A stretch of DNA of 64,000 nt. Source: JADGGM01 sp027307005 (lineage in GTDB: Bacteria > Gemmatimonadota > Gemmatimonadetes > Gemmatimonadales > Gemmatimonadaceae). The DNA lies in contig DATIEP010000059.1 of NCBI GenBank assembly GCA_035455745.1, positions 124,001 through 188,000 on the forward strand. The letters run 5' to 3'. Shown here piece by piece: positions 51,027 to 61,027 of this stretch. The position numbers were made by a program, and so were the translations under genes. How positions within the stretch are numbered: the stretch's first letter is position 1; every line of letters starts with the position of its first letter. A model generated the notes under the pieces. The model did not search any database, was not told where the DNA came from, and worked only from the letters and a program-made list of their open reading frames with translations.

Positions 51027-53699
51027 TCACGGACGCGCCGAGTCGGAGACTTTTTTCGCCTGGGCCAACTCGGCCCGGAACGGCATCGCTTTCTCCGGCT
51101 GCTTTAGGGTGTCGTACACGGCCACCAAGTCCGTGCGGGCCATGCCCAGCCATGTGGCTGGAGGACTCGACTGTGCTTTGAGAATGCCGTAGCCCGTGCG
51201 GAGCTCTTGTTCCGCGTCTGCGTATCGGCGCTCCAGCAGCAGCGTGTGCCCGAGCCGAACGTGCGCGATGCCAACCAGTTGATGGTTGGGCGCGAGGACT
51301 TCGGCATAGCGGCGCAGGACGTCGCGGAACAGCGAGTCCGCTACTGCATACTGCTTTTTCTGCGAGTACACGTTCGCCAGGTTCGACAGCGCGATGCCGA
51401 TCAGGTAGTGCTTGTCGTGATAGATCTGGCGGTAGATGTCCGCCATCCGACGGAAATCGTTTGCCGCTTCGTCGAGATGTCCGCGCTTCTGCGCCACCTT
51501 CCCGAGCTCGTTGAGCGCGGACGCCACTCGCGGATGCACTGGACCATAGGTGCGCTGCTGGACATCGAGCGCTTCGGTAAGGAGCTGCGTCGCCTCATCG
51601 TATTTGTTTTCATCGATCAGCGTGCGCCCGAGCATCGTCAGCGCCGACGCCGTCTCCGGATTGTTCTCGCCATACCACGCGCGAATGATGGCGAGGGCGT
51701 CGCGATAGTAGCGCTCAGCCGCGAAGTAGTGTCCGTACTCGTATTGAATGGCGCCGAGGTTGATGAGATCATCGGCGACGTTCGGGTGGCGCGGGCCATA
51801 CAAGCTCCGATCCATCACCAGCGCTCGCTGGTTGAGGGAGTCGGAAATTGCATAATGACCCGCGTAGAAGTGCGCGTTCGCGAGCTCGGTGATCGCGGCA
51901 TCGAGATCCGACGGCTGCGATCCCCGGGCGGACAGCAATTCCACCGCCTGGTCGAGCGTCGCGATGGCATCGGGATACCGGCCCTGATCTTCGAACAAGC
52001 GGCCGAGTGCCGATGTGGTTTTCGCGATGGCGGGATCCCCATGCGGGAGGGCGCGTTGCTGCATGGCGAGCGCTTGGCGGATCAGGATCTCGGCGGAGTC
52101 GTATTGGGCGCGGGCGTCGAAGAGCAAGCCGAGTGCGAGGAGGCTGTTGGCGATGTCGGGGTTGTCGCTCTGGAACAAGGCGCGTCGCTCGGCGAGCGAC
52201 GCGCGGAGGAGCGTGTCGGCTCGATCATAGTTGCCGAGCTGTTGGTAGATGCTGCCGAGCGTTTCATAGAGCTCGGCTTGCGACTCGGGCACCCCGTCGA
52301 GGGCGCGCGCTTCCTGGAGTCCGCGGTCGACCATCGTGACGACCTTGAGGCTTTCCGCGGGGGCGACATCGCCGTCGCCGCCTTCGAAGAGGCTGACCAT
52401 GTAGCCCTGGATGCGTTGGGCGCGCGTCGCCTCGCCTAACGCGACGTTGCGGGCGTTGGTCAGGCGCACGGTGTAGAACACGACCAGGCCGACGATCGTC
52501 ACGAACACGGCGGCGGCGACCGACACCGGGCGCCAGTTGCGGCGCAGGAATTTGCCGGTGCGATGGCGCACGCTGTCGCGGCGCGCCTCGAGCGGTTCGC
52601 CGGCCAGATAGCGGTCGATGTCCCTGATCAGCGCGTCGACGGTCACGTAGCGCCGGTCCGGCTCCTTGTGCATCGCCGTTAGGCAGATGACGTCGAGGTC
52701 GTCCCACTGGCTCTTGCTCGCCGCGGGCAGCCGGGCGTCGCCGCCCTCGTGCTCGAGGCGGCGGCGCGCGACCGCCGAGGGCTTCACCGGATCGTGCTCG
52801 GCGATGAGCGTTTCGACCTCGGCCGGCGTCCGGTGCGCGATGTCGAACGGCAGGCGCCCGGTGAGGAGCTCGTAGAGCACGACGCCCAACGAATAGATGT
52901 CGGTGTGGATCCCGACGCGGCCGGCGCGCAGCTGCTCGGGCGCCGCATAGGCCGGCGTCATCAAGCGGAGGCCCGTGCGCGTGTGGTCGGTGTCGATTGC
53001 GCCCACATCGAGATGTTTGGCGATGCCGAAATCGAGGAGTTTGACCGTGCCGTCGTGCATCACGAGGATGTTGGACGGCTTGAGATCCCGGTGGATGATC
53101 GCGTGGCCGTGCGCGTGCTGCACCGCCTCGCAGACGCTGCGGAACAACCGCAGCCGGTCGGGCATGGGCGACTCGTGGCGCCGGCAGTAGTCGGTGAGCG
53201 GCACGCCATCGACATATTCCATGACGAACCACGGGGTGCCATCGGCTAGTGTATCGGCGTCGTAGAGCCGGGCGATGAGCGGGTGGTTGAGTTGGGCCAG
53301 GGTGCGCTGCTCGCTGGCAAAGCGCTCGCGGCGCGCGGGTGAGAGCCACGCGTCGCGCAGGATCTTGATCGCGGCATCGCTGCCCAGGTCGTCGCGGCGG
53401 GCCAGGTAGACGACGCCCATGCCGCCTTCGCCTAACAGACGAGTGATGCGGTAGCGGCCGAACCGGTCGGGGAGCTGGTGCGTCGAACCGCGGCCCAGCA
53501 CTTCGTTCGCCACGTGCGCGACGTCGTCGTCGAGGAGCGACTCGCCGCGCGCGTCCTCATCGAGCAGCGCCGACACCTCCTCGCGCAGCTCGCGGTCGAC
53601 GCCGCACTCGGCATGCAGGAACGCGTCCCGGTCGACCGCCGGCAGGTCGGCGGCGCGGTGGAATACCTCCTGAATGAGCGCCCAACGCTCGGCGTCCAT
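51027..53699 (-). CDS. Transmembrane Ser/Thr protein kinase with TPR repeats
   Basis: The 890-residue protein begins MDAERWALIQEVFHRAADLP, the helical opener shared with the kinase at 37-40 kb. The kinase domain (about 80-345) has LLGEGGMGVVYLARRD, IIHRDLKPSN near residue 200, LLDFGIAKHL and YAAPEQ. A membrane helix near 390-410 (PVSVAAAVFVTIVGLVVF) precedes at least nine TPR units of kinesin light-chain style (for example LGSIYQQLGNYDRADTLL). It follows the sigma gene on the same strand with 21 bases between, so the two form an operon. Confidence 0.92.
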   Translation of the reverse strand: MDAERWALIQEVFHRAADLPAVDRDAFLHAECGVDRELREEVSALLDEDARGESLLDDDVAHVANEVLGRGSTHQLPDRFGRYRITRLLGEGGMGVVYLARRDDLGSDAAIKILRDAWLSPARRERFASEQRTLAQLNHPLIARLYDADTLADGTPWFVMEYVDGVPLTDYCRRHESPMPDRLRLFRSVCEAVQHAHGHAIIHRDLKPSNILVMHDGTVKLLDFGIAKHLDVGAIDTDHTRTGLRLMTPAYAAPEQLRAGRVGIHTDIYSLGVVLYELLTGRLPFDIAHRTPAEVETLIAEHDPVKPSAVARRRLEHEGGDARLPAASKSQWDDLDVICLTAMHKEPDRRYVTVDALIRDIDRYLAGEPLEARRDSVRHRTGKFLRRNWRPVSVAAAVFVTIVGLVVFYTVRLTNARNVALGEATRAQRIQGYMVSLFEGGDGDVAPAESLKVVTMVDRGLQEARALDGVPESQAELYETLGSIYQQLGNYDRADTLLRASLAERRALFQSDNPDIANSLLALGLLFDARAQYDSAEILIRQALAMQQRALPHGDPAIAKTTSALGRLFEDQGRYPDAIATLDQAVELLSARGSQPSDLDAAITELANAHFYAGHYAISDSLNQRALVMDRSLYGPRHPNVADDLINLGAIQYEYGHYFAAERYYRDALAIIRAWYGENNPETASALTMLGRTLIDENKYDEATQLLTEALDVQQRTYGPVHPRVASALNELGKVAQKRGHLDEAANDFRRMADIYRQIYHDKHYLIGIALSNLANVYSQKKQYAVADSLFRDVLRRYAEVLAPNHQLVGIAHVRLGHTLLLERRYADAEQELRTGYGILKAQSSPPATWLGMARTDLVAVYDTLKQPEKAMPFRAELAQAKKVSDSARP

Positions 53700-53720
53700 C
53701 GATGTCTCCGTTAGGCAGCG

Positions 53721-54314
53721 TCAGCGCTGGCGGCGCAGCTCGCGGGCCAGCCAGGCGCGCGCCGCCCGCCAGTCGCGGAGGATCGTCGCCTCGGACACCC
53801 CCAGGAGCGCGCCCGTTTCGGCGATGTCGAGCCCGCCGAAGAACCGGCATTCGACCATCATCGCCTGCCGCGGATGGATGCGCGCGAGCTCGTCCAGCGC
53901 GTCGTCGAGCGCGATGAGGTCATCCGCGGCAGCGGCGCCGTTCGCGGCCACCGCGAGCGCGTCGTCGAACGTGACGATCGCCGCGTCTCCGCCGCGCTTG
54001 TGCGCTTTCCGCCGGCGCGCCGCTTCGATGAGCACCTGGCGCATCGCGCGTGCGGCAATGCGCTTGAAGTGCAAGCGCGGGACGGACGCGAGCTGCGGCG
54101 ACTGGGCGAGCTTGAGCCAGGCCTCGTTGACGAGGGTCGTCGGCGTCAACGTCGCGTTAGGATCGTCGCGGCGCACGGCGGACGCCAGGCGGCGCAGCTC
54201 CTCGTACGTCGCGCTGAAGAGGTCGTCCAGCGCACGACGCTCCGCGAGGAGGCCGCCCGGACCCTCGTTCTCGAGGCCGTGGGAGACGGGGCTGGGGGTG
54301 ACACCACGCGGCAT
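53721..54314 (-). CDS. ECF-type sigma factor of the TIGR02999 group
   Basis: From MPRGVTPSPVSHGLE the product is 197 residues. Diagnostic segments are YEELRRLASAVRRDD, TLTPTTLVNEAWLKLAQS, HFKRIAARAMRQVLIEAARR and the region-4 helix-turn-helix DIAETGALLGVSEATILRDW. The gene directly precedes its TPR Ser/Thr kinase; the 21-base gap carries a CGTTAGGC copy. An upstream start (MREGVENSV, 54341) is possible. Confidence 0.87.
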   Translation of the reverse strand: MPRGVTPSPVSHGLENEGPGGLLAERRALDDLFSATYEELRRLASAVRRDDPNATLTPTTLVNEAWLKLAQSPQLASVPRLHFKRIAARAMRQVLIEAARRRKAHKRGGDAAIVTFDDALAVAANGAAAADDLIALDDALDELARIHPRQAMMVECRFFGGLDIAETGALLGVSEATILRDWRAARAWLARELRRQR

Positions 54315-54454
54315 GACGGAATTCTCCACACCTTCGCGCAAAGCGACTTGGAGCCAACCCGCGGATCAGGAGTGCGACGCGAAGCATCCGGGTGCCGTCA
54401 GGGGCCCTCTAGCGTAGCGATCCTGGGTGAACCACGCAAATCCCGGAGGCCCGC

Positions 54455-54853
54455 ATGGTCACGCGGCCATACGGTCCGGTCGACACGAGTGCCCAAGCCG
54501 TTACACGGAGGCTCCACGCAACCGGGTCGAGTGATGCGGACGTGCTCTACGCGGCCAGACAGGAGCTCGCCGCGCCGTACGCGAGGCACAGGTGGATCGC
54601 GCTGCTCATCATCGTGGGCGCCGCCTTCACGTGCGTCACGATAGTGCTGGTGCCGCTCGGCGTTCCGCTGATCGTCGTGGGCATACGGCACCGGAGGCGG
54701 TGCACGGCCAACCTGGCGACGATCGAAACAGCGCACGCGCAGTACGTCGCGGCGCTGGCGTGGGAAAACGCGAATCTGCCGGCTATTCGCCGCCGCGCTG
54801 CGTCATCGATTCCGGAGCGGGAGCAGCCGAGTGCGGGCGCCGCTGCCGAGTGA
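54455..54853 (+). CDS. Small protein with a hydrophobic hairpin, unknown function
   Basis: The 132-residue product has one long or two short membrane helices in the middle (ALLIIVGAAFTCVTIVLVPL followed by GVPLIVVGI) and soluble helical ends. The ATG is preceded by a strong ribosome site (CGGAGG). The 3' end overlaps by 51 bases the end of the convergent gene. No family is recognised. Confidence 0.55.
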   Translation: MVTRPYGPVDTSAQAVTRRLHATGSSDADVLYAARQELAAPYARHRWIALLIIVGAAFTCVTIVLVPLGVPLIVVGIRHRRRCTANLATIETAHAQYVAALAWENANLPAIRRRAASSIPEREQPSAGAAAE

Positions 54854-55711
54854 TGAATCGAGCGTCTCCCACATGACGGCCCACACTCTCGGCAATTCCT
54901 CCAACGCCTCGTGATCCGCGTCGGCGCCGCGGTTGCGGGCGACCCACGCCGCGGCGGAGACGCGTGCGGCGCCGAGCGCGCGGTGAATGGCAACGCTGTC
55001 GGAGCCGGTGGCGCCCGCGACGCTCAGGAAGACACGCTCGTAGAACGCATCGCCTCCCGACACGAGCGACACGACGCGTCCCGCGACGGGACCCGGATCC
55101 ACCGCCGGCGGGGCAACGCCGGCGCGGACGAACGGCAGCGCCCAGTTGTCGGCGTGAAAGGTGCCTCCAGGGTTAGGCAGCCAGGCCCACACGTGCACCA
55201 TCGCGAGCCTGGCGCCATGCATCGACGCGTGCGATTCCATCGCCTGGCTGAGCAGGTCGCTCTCATCTTCGACGGTGCCGGCATGCGAGTGCCAGGCGAC
55301 GTTGCCGGGAAGTGCCGGCGGCATTTCCCCGGTCAAGAGCGGCAGCGCATAGGCCACGCCGATCAGCGTTGGGCGGCCGTCGATGGTCGCGTACTCGAGC
55401 ATCGCCGGCTGGTCCGGCGTGAACGTTCGCGAGAAGAGCGTTCTGATGTCGATCCAGTGCTCGCCCATGCCCGGGAAATCGCCGCCGATGGGGCGATAGC
55501 CATCGAGTACCGCTTGTTCGCGGTCGCGGTAGCGTGCGGTAGCCGTTCGGACCCGCGCCAGAAATCTTGCGGCCGCCGTATCGTTAGGCACGGCGGCCGG
55601 CCGGCGCTCGCCCGCGGAGTCAGCTGCCCCGAGGGGGCGGCGCTCGGTCTGCGCGCTCGCGGGCTTGGCGAGCGCACACGCCGCCACGAGCACAGCGCCC
55701 AGCCATTTCAT
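54803..55711 (-). CDS. Exported protein of unknown function
   Basis: The 302-residue protein has a signal peptide (MKWLGAVLVAACALAKPASA). Recognisable but unnamed segments are YRPIGGDFPGMGEHWIDI, TLIGVAYALPLLTGEMPP, WHSHAG, and MHGARLAMVHVWAWLPNPGG; the clustered His residues in the latter half could bind metal. The start overlaps the previous gene as ATGA, so it is the third gene of a coupled exported-protein operon. It is convergent with the 54455-54853 gene. Confidence 0.65.
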   Translation of the reverse strand: MKWLGAVLVAACALAKPASAQTERRPLGAADSAGERRPAAVPNDTAAARFLARVRTATARYRDREQAVLDGYRPIGGDFPGMGEHWIDIRTLFSRTFTPDQPAMLEYATIDGRPTLIGVAYALPLLTGEMPPALPGNVAWHSHAGTVEDESDLLSQAMESHASMHGARLAMVHVWAWLPNPGGTFHADNWALPFVRAGVAPPAVDPGPVAGRVVSLVSGGDAFYERVFLSVAGATGSDSVAIHRALGAARVSAAAWVARNRGADADHEALEELPRVWAVMWETLDSSLGSGARTRLLPLRNR

Positions 55712-56103
55712 CGTGCGAGCACCACGACGGCTTTTTGGTGAAGCGCCGTGAGGAGTCGTGTCTCGAGATCCGGTGTCAGCCCTTGCGGGAAACGGCTCAT
55801 CAACCGGAGGCGCTCGCGGTCCGGGGGCGATGGCTGCCCGGCGGCGGTGGACAGGTCGATCGTCTGCGCCTTGAGGCTCGATGTCTGTGCGTACGGGATG
55901 TAGCCCAGCTGCCCCGCCCAGAGCAGGACGAGACCGGAGTCCGATTCGGCCAGCAGCTCGCCGTCGAGGACCGTACCGGACCGCGCGGTGATCGTGATGC
56001 TGGCGCCGCCGGGTTGATGCGCCACCTCGATGTCGGCGGTCCGAGGTCCGATGTAGCACGCAAGCGCGAGAGCGCTCAGGGCAATGATCACCGTGCATCT
56101 CAT
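55708..56103 (-). CDS. Predicted lipoprotein of unknown function
   Basis: The 131-residue protein starts MRCTVIIALSALALACY, a lipoprotein signal with the lipid-attachment Cys at residue 16. The mature part is short and beta-rich (SGTVLDGELLAESDSGLVLL), then helical. The ATG overlaps the preceding TGA and its own TGA overlaps the following ATG (both ATGA), so the three genes 57677 to 54803 are tightly coupled. Function is unknown. Confidence 0.65.
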   Translation of the reverse strand: MRCTVIIALSALALACYIGPRTADIEVAHQPGGASITITARSGTVLDGELLAESDSGLVLLWAGQLGYIPYAQTSSLKAQTIDLSTAAGQPSPPDRERLRLMSRFPQGLTPDLETRLLTALHQKAVVVLAR

Positions 56104-57677
56104 GGCACGTGCCTCACGGGAATGCGGGTGCGATTGAACGCCGCCTCGAACGCCGGCGCCACGCTCGACCAGTGCCGTACGGTTTCGGCGAGCGTTGAAT
56201 CGGAAGCAATGAAGGGGTGCGGCGCGGCTCCGGCCGCCTGCCTAACCCAGGCGCCGCGAATCCACTCCGTGTAGTAGCCGTCGGTTGCCAACAGAAACGT
56301 GCGGACGGAGTCGCGGGGCGCGGCGCCGGTGCGGAAACGGATCGTGAACTGTTGGCCGGGCGTCGTTTCCAGATACCGCGCATCCGTTTCGGCGACACTC
56401 CGCAACGCCTCCGTATCTGCCGCGGTGTTTGCCGCGACGAGCGTCGACGGCGCAAATCGCTGCGGCACGGGACGGCGGAATCGGGTCGCGACGCTCACCT
56501 TGCCGAGTCGCCATTCATCGGCCACGAAGGACAGCCGCACGCGGAGGGTGTCGCCCTTGGGCGCGGGAATCACGGCCGCGACGTCGCGCCAAGCGATCGG
56601 CCCTGCATCGGGGACGTCGACGACTTCTTGCCATTCGCCTCCCCACCTAACTGATACGTGTAGTCCCATCCGCGATCCGTACCACCGGCCGAGCGTCACC
56701 ATGTCGGCGATGGTGTTGAGGTCGCGTCCTTCGAAATCGATGGCGCGCGCGCCTTGCGGCCGCAGCATCTCGTCGTACAGCAGCACGGTATTCAGGAGGC
56801 TGTTCCGGAGACGGAACACGAGGACGACGCTGTCGCGGCCGGGCAGAACGGGAATGGTCAGGTCGATCCAGTCATCGAAGTCCGTCGCGGTGACGCCGCC
56901 AATGGTTTTCGGATCCGACCGAAAGACCAACGAATCGTCGTCGGCCAGCACCGTGGTCACGTCGTTGCCGGCACGATCGACGGCGCGCGCCAGCGGTACG
57001 ATCGCGCCAACGGCCAGGGGGCGCTCCCCAGCATCCGGCAGGACGAATTCGTCCTTCGCGTGCGTCACACCCAGGAGCTCGAGCTGGTTGATGTAGTGCG
57101 TTTCGAGCGCTTCGTTGCGCACGTCGAGAGACAACGTGCCGGCGCGATCAGGTTGCGCGCGCAGGCGGTGGACATCACGCCGCTCGACGAGCGGCGAGAT
57201 GCTGTACGAGAACCCCTCGGCCTCGAGCGCCGGCACACCGGCGCTGTCCGAGTAAATCGTTGGGCATGAACCGAAGATCGCCTTGAGCAGCGCGCCCGAT
57301 GCCGCCAGGGTGCCGACGACGGCGAGGGTCGTCACGACCGCTGTCTTCCCGCCCTCGACGTAGTCGGTGTAGCTCTCCATCGCCGCGACGCTGTCGAGCG
57401 GGATGGCGAAGATGTCGCTGCCGCTGGAGGCCAGCGATTCCGTTAGGCCGTAGCGGTGGCCCGCACCGCGGACGGTGTCGCTGTCGATGCGAATCCCGTG
57501 CGCGAACACGACGGTCGCACCGTCCTGCAGGTGGAGCTTCACTGCACTCAGCACCGTCGTGCCGCTCGTGTGTGCAACCGGAGCGATTTTCACGCCGCGG
57601 AAGATGCACGCCGTTGCCGCAGCGATGATCGCGATCGCGAACACGGCGCGGCAGATGATGAACAGCCGGATGCGCAT
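56100..57677 (-). CDS. Predicted lipoprotein, large, unknown function
   Basis: The 525-residue protein begins MRIRLFIICRAVFAIAIIAA and then has TACIFRG, a lipid-attachment Cys. An early hydrophobic stretch (TTLAVVGTLAASGALLKAIF) may be a second membrane contact. The remainder contains beta-rich segments (RWGGEWQEVVDVPDAGPIAW) with no known catalytic motif. It is the first gene of the coupled three-gene operon and is divergent from the LuxR-type regulator. The frame extends upstream to 57890 without support. Confidence 0.65.
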   Translation of the reverse strand: MRIRLFIICRAVFAIAIIAAATACIFRGVKIAPVAHTSGTTVLSAVKLHLQDGATVVFAHGIRIDSDTVRGAGHRYGLTESLASSGSDIFAIPLDSVAAMESYTDYVEGGKTAVVTTLAVVGTLAASGALLKAIFGSCPTIYSDSAGVPALEAEGFSYSISPLVERRDVHRLRAQPDRAGTLSLDVRNEALETHYINQLELLGVTHAKDEFVLPDAGERPLAVGAIVPLARAVDRAGNDVTTVLADDDSLVFRSDPKTIGGVTATDFDDWIDLTIPVLPGRDSVVLVFRLRNSLLNTVLLYDEMLRPQGARAIDFEGRDLNTIADMVTLGRWYGSRMGLHVSVRWGGEWQEVVDVPDAGPIAWRDVAAVIPAPKGDTLRVRLSFVADEWRLGKVSVATRFRRPVPQRFAPSTLVAANTAADTEALRSVAETDARYLETTPGQQFTIRFRTGAAPRDSVRTFLLATDGYYTEWIRGAWVRQAAGAAPHPFIASDSTLAETVRHWSSVAPAFEAAFNRTRIPVRHVP

Positions 57678-57899
57678 TGGCCCTCCTGAGATGCGCCGTT
57701 GGGCGCGTATGGTGCGAAAGGTCGCGGTCGCCGCCGTGCGGCTCCATACGTCGAATGACGTAGGCCGCCGCAGCCGATGACGGTGCGAGCAGGGGCGCCG
57801 AGGATCGTTGAGCGGCTGCGTTCGCCTTCGCGTCATGCACCGGGGCTTGACCTCTCGCGCCAGCGGGCACATGTATGTGTTTCCGGGCACTCCCGGCGC

Positions 57900-60800
57900 A
57901 TGGACGCGCCGGCGCGGTCGAGGTCGACATTGTCATCGCTCGAGCACCTGCCGTCTGTCTGGCCTCTCGTTGGGCGAGAGGCCGAGCTGGAGCTCATCCA
58001 GCGGACGTTGGACTACGCAGCGGCGGGATCGGGCAACGCCCTCCTGCTGCGTGGCGAATCCGGCGTTGGGAAGACGCGCCTCGCGCAGCTCGCCATGCGT
58101 CACGCTGCCGCCGACGGCTGGACGGTCGCGAGCGGGAGCGCGTATCCGGTCGAAACCGGCGTGCCCTACGCACTGTTCGCGGACGCGATGGTGCCGGTGC
58201 TGAGAGATCTCGCCGCCACCACGGTCACGCTGCTTTCCCGGGGAGCGACGTCGCACCTCGCCCACGTGTTCCCGGCGCTCGTTGGGCCGGAAGCGCCCGA
58301 CGATCGACAGGTCAGCTCTCCCGAGTTCAAGGGACGCGTCCTGTGGACGGTCGCCCAGCTGCTCACGGGACTGAGCGCGCGCACGCCGCTCCTGCTCGTG
58401 CTGGAGAATCTCCAGTGGGCCGATCCCTCGTCGCTCGAGTTGCTGCATTTCATTGCGCGCCAGGTGCGCCAGGCGCGGTTCGCGATCGTCGCGACCGTGA
58501 ACGACTCGGACGCAGAGTCACAGGTGTCGCTGAACGCGACGATGCGCTCGTTGGTCGAGATGGGCGTCGCGGCCAGCCGGCAAGTCGCGCCGCTCGAGCG
58601 CGCCGAGGTCGAGGAGCTCCTGTGTCACGTGTTCGGCGAAGGCGCCGTGCCCAAGGATGCGATGGCGCTGTTATTCGGGTGGACGCGCGGCAATCCATTC
58701 TTTCTGGAGCAGACGCTCAAGTCGCTCGTCGCGACCGGGCGCCTAACGTATCGCGACGGCACGTGGGTCGGCTGGGATCTCGAGGGATTGAAGCTTCCGC
58801 GCAGCATCCGCGATGCGCTCGAAATGCGTTTGGGTCTCCTGGGTCCGGACGCGCGCCGGGTAGCCGATTGCGCCGCGGTGATCGGGACTCGCCTTACCGC
58901 AGACATCCTGTGCGCCGCCACCGGAATGGACAGCGGCTCGCTCTTCGCCGCGCTCGACGAGTTGTGCCGGCGCAATGTCCTCTCGGGACAGCTCTTCGGT
59001 GAACGCGTCGAGTACGACTTCACGCATCCCATGGTGCGTGCGACGTTGTACGAGGGCCTGGGGATCGGCCGTCGCTCCATCTTGCACGCGCAGGTCGCCG
59101 AAGCGTTGGAGAGCACGTTGGGTAGGCATGCTGTGGAGCACGCGGGCGAGCTCGCGTTTCATTCGGTGCACGCGAGCGTCGGCACGCTCACGCCGAAGGC
59201 GGTGCACTATCTGATCCTGGCGGGCGAATCGGCGCTCGAGAAGCACGCCGACCGTGAGGCGGCGCGGTATCTGGGTGCGGCGCTCGAGCATTGCGACCGT
59301 CGCGCGCCGTCGGAGTCGAACGCATCGGTGCCGATCATGGATCTCGTGGCGGGGCTCGCGCTCGCGAATCAGCGCCTCGGCAATCACGACGCGGCGCAGG
59401 CGCTGTGGGAGCGCGCGCGCGCGGGCGCCCTAGCGGCCGGTGATCTTGCGCTCGTCGCAAAGATCGAGCGGCGCCGCGGCCTCTCGTGCTATTGGCAGGG
59501 CAAGCCTGCGGACGGGCTGCGCCACAGCGAGGAGGGATTGAGCGCGGCAATCGCGGCCGGCGAGCGCGGTCTGATCGCGGAACTCCGGATCGTGCTCGGT
59601 GCGTGTCTGGTGGAGCTTGGTCGACCGGCCGATGCGCGCGCCGCTTTGCTCGCCGCGCTGGCGGACGCGGAGGACATCGGCGACGCCGGGCTCCAGGCGC
59701 GCGTGCATCGCGCCCTGCTGCTGACGTCGGTGGTCACGTGCTCGGCGCCCGAAGCGCGCGACCACGCGGCGCGCACACTGGAGCTCGCCCAACGATCGGG
59801 ACAACCCGACATCGCGTGGACGGCGCACTGGGCGCTGGCCGTGCTCGCCGGCCTAACTGGAAACGTGCCCGAGCTCGAGACGCGGCTGCGTGAAGCCGAA
59901 CGCATCGCGGAGGAGTTGCGGTCGCCAGCCTTGCGGCTCTCGACCTCCGAAGTGGCCATCGAGTATCTCGCCGGGTGCGGCGATTGGGCCGCCGCACTCG
60001 CACGCGCCGAACAGAGCATTTCGCTCGCACGGACGCTCCACAACGACACCATTCTCGCGCGCCTGCTGGTGTGGACGGCGGTGATCTACGGCGGGCGCGG
60101 CGACCTGGCGCGCGCCAAGCGGTACCTCGACGAAGCGGCCGACGTCTCGGGCGTCAATCGCCGCGACGCCGGACGCGATGTGAACAGCGCGCTGCGCGTG
60201 CAGATGGGCCTGGCCATGTATCACAATGCGTTAGGCGACTACGATGAGGCCATCCGCATCAGTCGCGCCGGGCTTGCTCTTGCCGAACAGTCGGGCCAGG
60301 CGATCTGGGCGATCTATCGCCTGTGGCCTGCCCTCATCGAGGCGCATCTGTGGAAGCGAGAGTTCGATGAAGCGGAAAGTCTGAGTCGAGAGTTGCGCCA
60401 GGCGTCGAAGCGCATCGGTCATCGCCTCGGTCTCGTCTGGGCCGAGGTCGGCGAGTCGCTCGCACGAATGCTCCGCGGCACGACGCCGGCGCTGCTCGAG
60501 CGCGTCGTGCGGGCGACCGACGCGCTGGAGCGCGTGCCGTTCGTGTTCGATGCCGCGCGTCTGCAGCGCGAGATCGCGCGGCGGCACGTCGAACTGGGCG
60601 ATCGGGACGCGGCCGTTCGCGTGCTCGAGCGCGCGTGTGCGACGTTCGAGAAGTTGGGCGCGGCGATCGAGCTCGTCGGCGCCCGCGAACAACTGCACGC
60701 GCTCGGCGTGCGATCCCGCTTGCAGCGGAGCGCTCCGCACACCGCGCGTGCGGGACGAGGCGCGCTCACCGAGCGGATGATCGAGGTCGCACGCGCCGCC

Positions 60801-61025
60801 GCCACCGGCAAGACCAACAAGGAGATCGGACATCTGCTCGGCATATCCGACCGCACGGTGAGCACCACGTTGTCGGAAGCCTACAAGCGCCTCAAGCTCA
60901 AGAACCGCGGACAGCTCGCCGAGTGGGTGCGCCGCGGCAACTTGCTGGATCGCCGGCGGCGCTCCCCAGCGGCGCCGAAGCCGGCGAGAACGCGGCCCGC
61001 CGGCTCCGCGCCCCGCCGGCGATAA
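57900..61025 (+). CDS. LuxR-family regulator with AAA/STAND ATPase and helical repeats
   Basis: From MDAPARSRST the product is 1041 residues. The N-terminus has the ATPase P-loop RGESGVGKTRLAQL (about 51-62) and Walker B-like LLLVLENLQWADPSSLEL. TPR-like helices fill the middle. The C-terminus (about 953-1010) is a LuxR-type helix-turn-helix: LTERMIEVARAAATGKTNKE, then IGHLLGISDRTVSTTLSEAY. This is the MalT/STAND architecture, which oligomerises on effector and ATP binding to activate transcription. The divergent exported-protein operon is a candidate target by position. The frame is open 40 codons upstream, but the ATG at 57900 follows better. Confidence 0.88.
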   Translation: MDAPARSRSTLSSLEHLPSVWPLVGREAELELIQRTLDYAAAGSGNALLLRGESGVGKTRLAQLAMRHAAADGWTVASGSAYPVETGVPYALFADAMVPVLRDLAATTVTLLSRGATSHLAHVFPALVGPEAPDDRQVSSPEFKGRVLWTVAQLLTGLSARTPLLLVLENLQWADPSSLELLHFIARQVRQARFAIVATVNDSDAESQVSLNATMRSLVEMGVAASRQVAPLERAEVEELLCHVFGEGAVPKDAMALLFGWTRGNPFFLEQTLKSLVATGRLTYRDGTWVGWDLEGLKLPRSIRDALEMRLGLLGPDARRVADCAAVIGTRLTADILCAATGMDSGSLFAALDELCRRNVLSGQLFGERVEYDFTHPMVRATLYEGLGIGRRSILHAQVAEALESTLGRHAVEHAGELAFHSVHASVGTLTPKAVHYLILAGESALEKHADREAARYLGAALEHCDRRAPSESNASVPIMDLVAGLALANQRLGNHDAAQALWERARAGALAAGDLALVAKIERRRGLSCYWQGKPADGLRHSEEGLSAAIAAGERGLIAELRIVLGACLVELGRPADARAALLAALADAEDIGDAGLQARVHRALLLTSVVTCSAPEARDHAARTLELAQRSGQPDIAWTAHWALAVLAGLTGNVPELETRLREAERIAEELRSPALRLSTSEVAIEYLAGCGDWAAALARAEQSISLARTLHNDTILARLLVWTAVIYGGRGDLARAKRYLDEAADVSGVNRRDAGRDVNSALRVQMGLAMYHNALGDYDEAIRISRAGLALAEQSGQAIWAIYRLWPALIEAHLWKREFDEAESLSRELRQASKRIGHRLGLVWAEVGESLARMLRGTTPALLERVVRATDALERVPFVFDAARLQREIARRHVELGDRDAAVRVLERACATFEKLGAAIELVGAREQLHALGVRSRLQRSAPHTARAGRGALTERMIEVARAAATGKTNKEIGHLLGISDRTVSTTLSEAYKRLKLKNRGQLAEWVRRGNLLDRRRRSPAAPKPARTRPAGSAPRRR

Positions 61026-61027
61026 GG

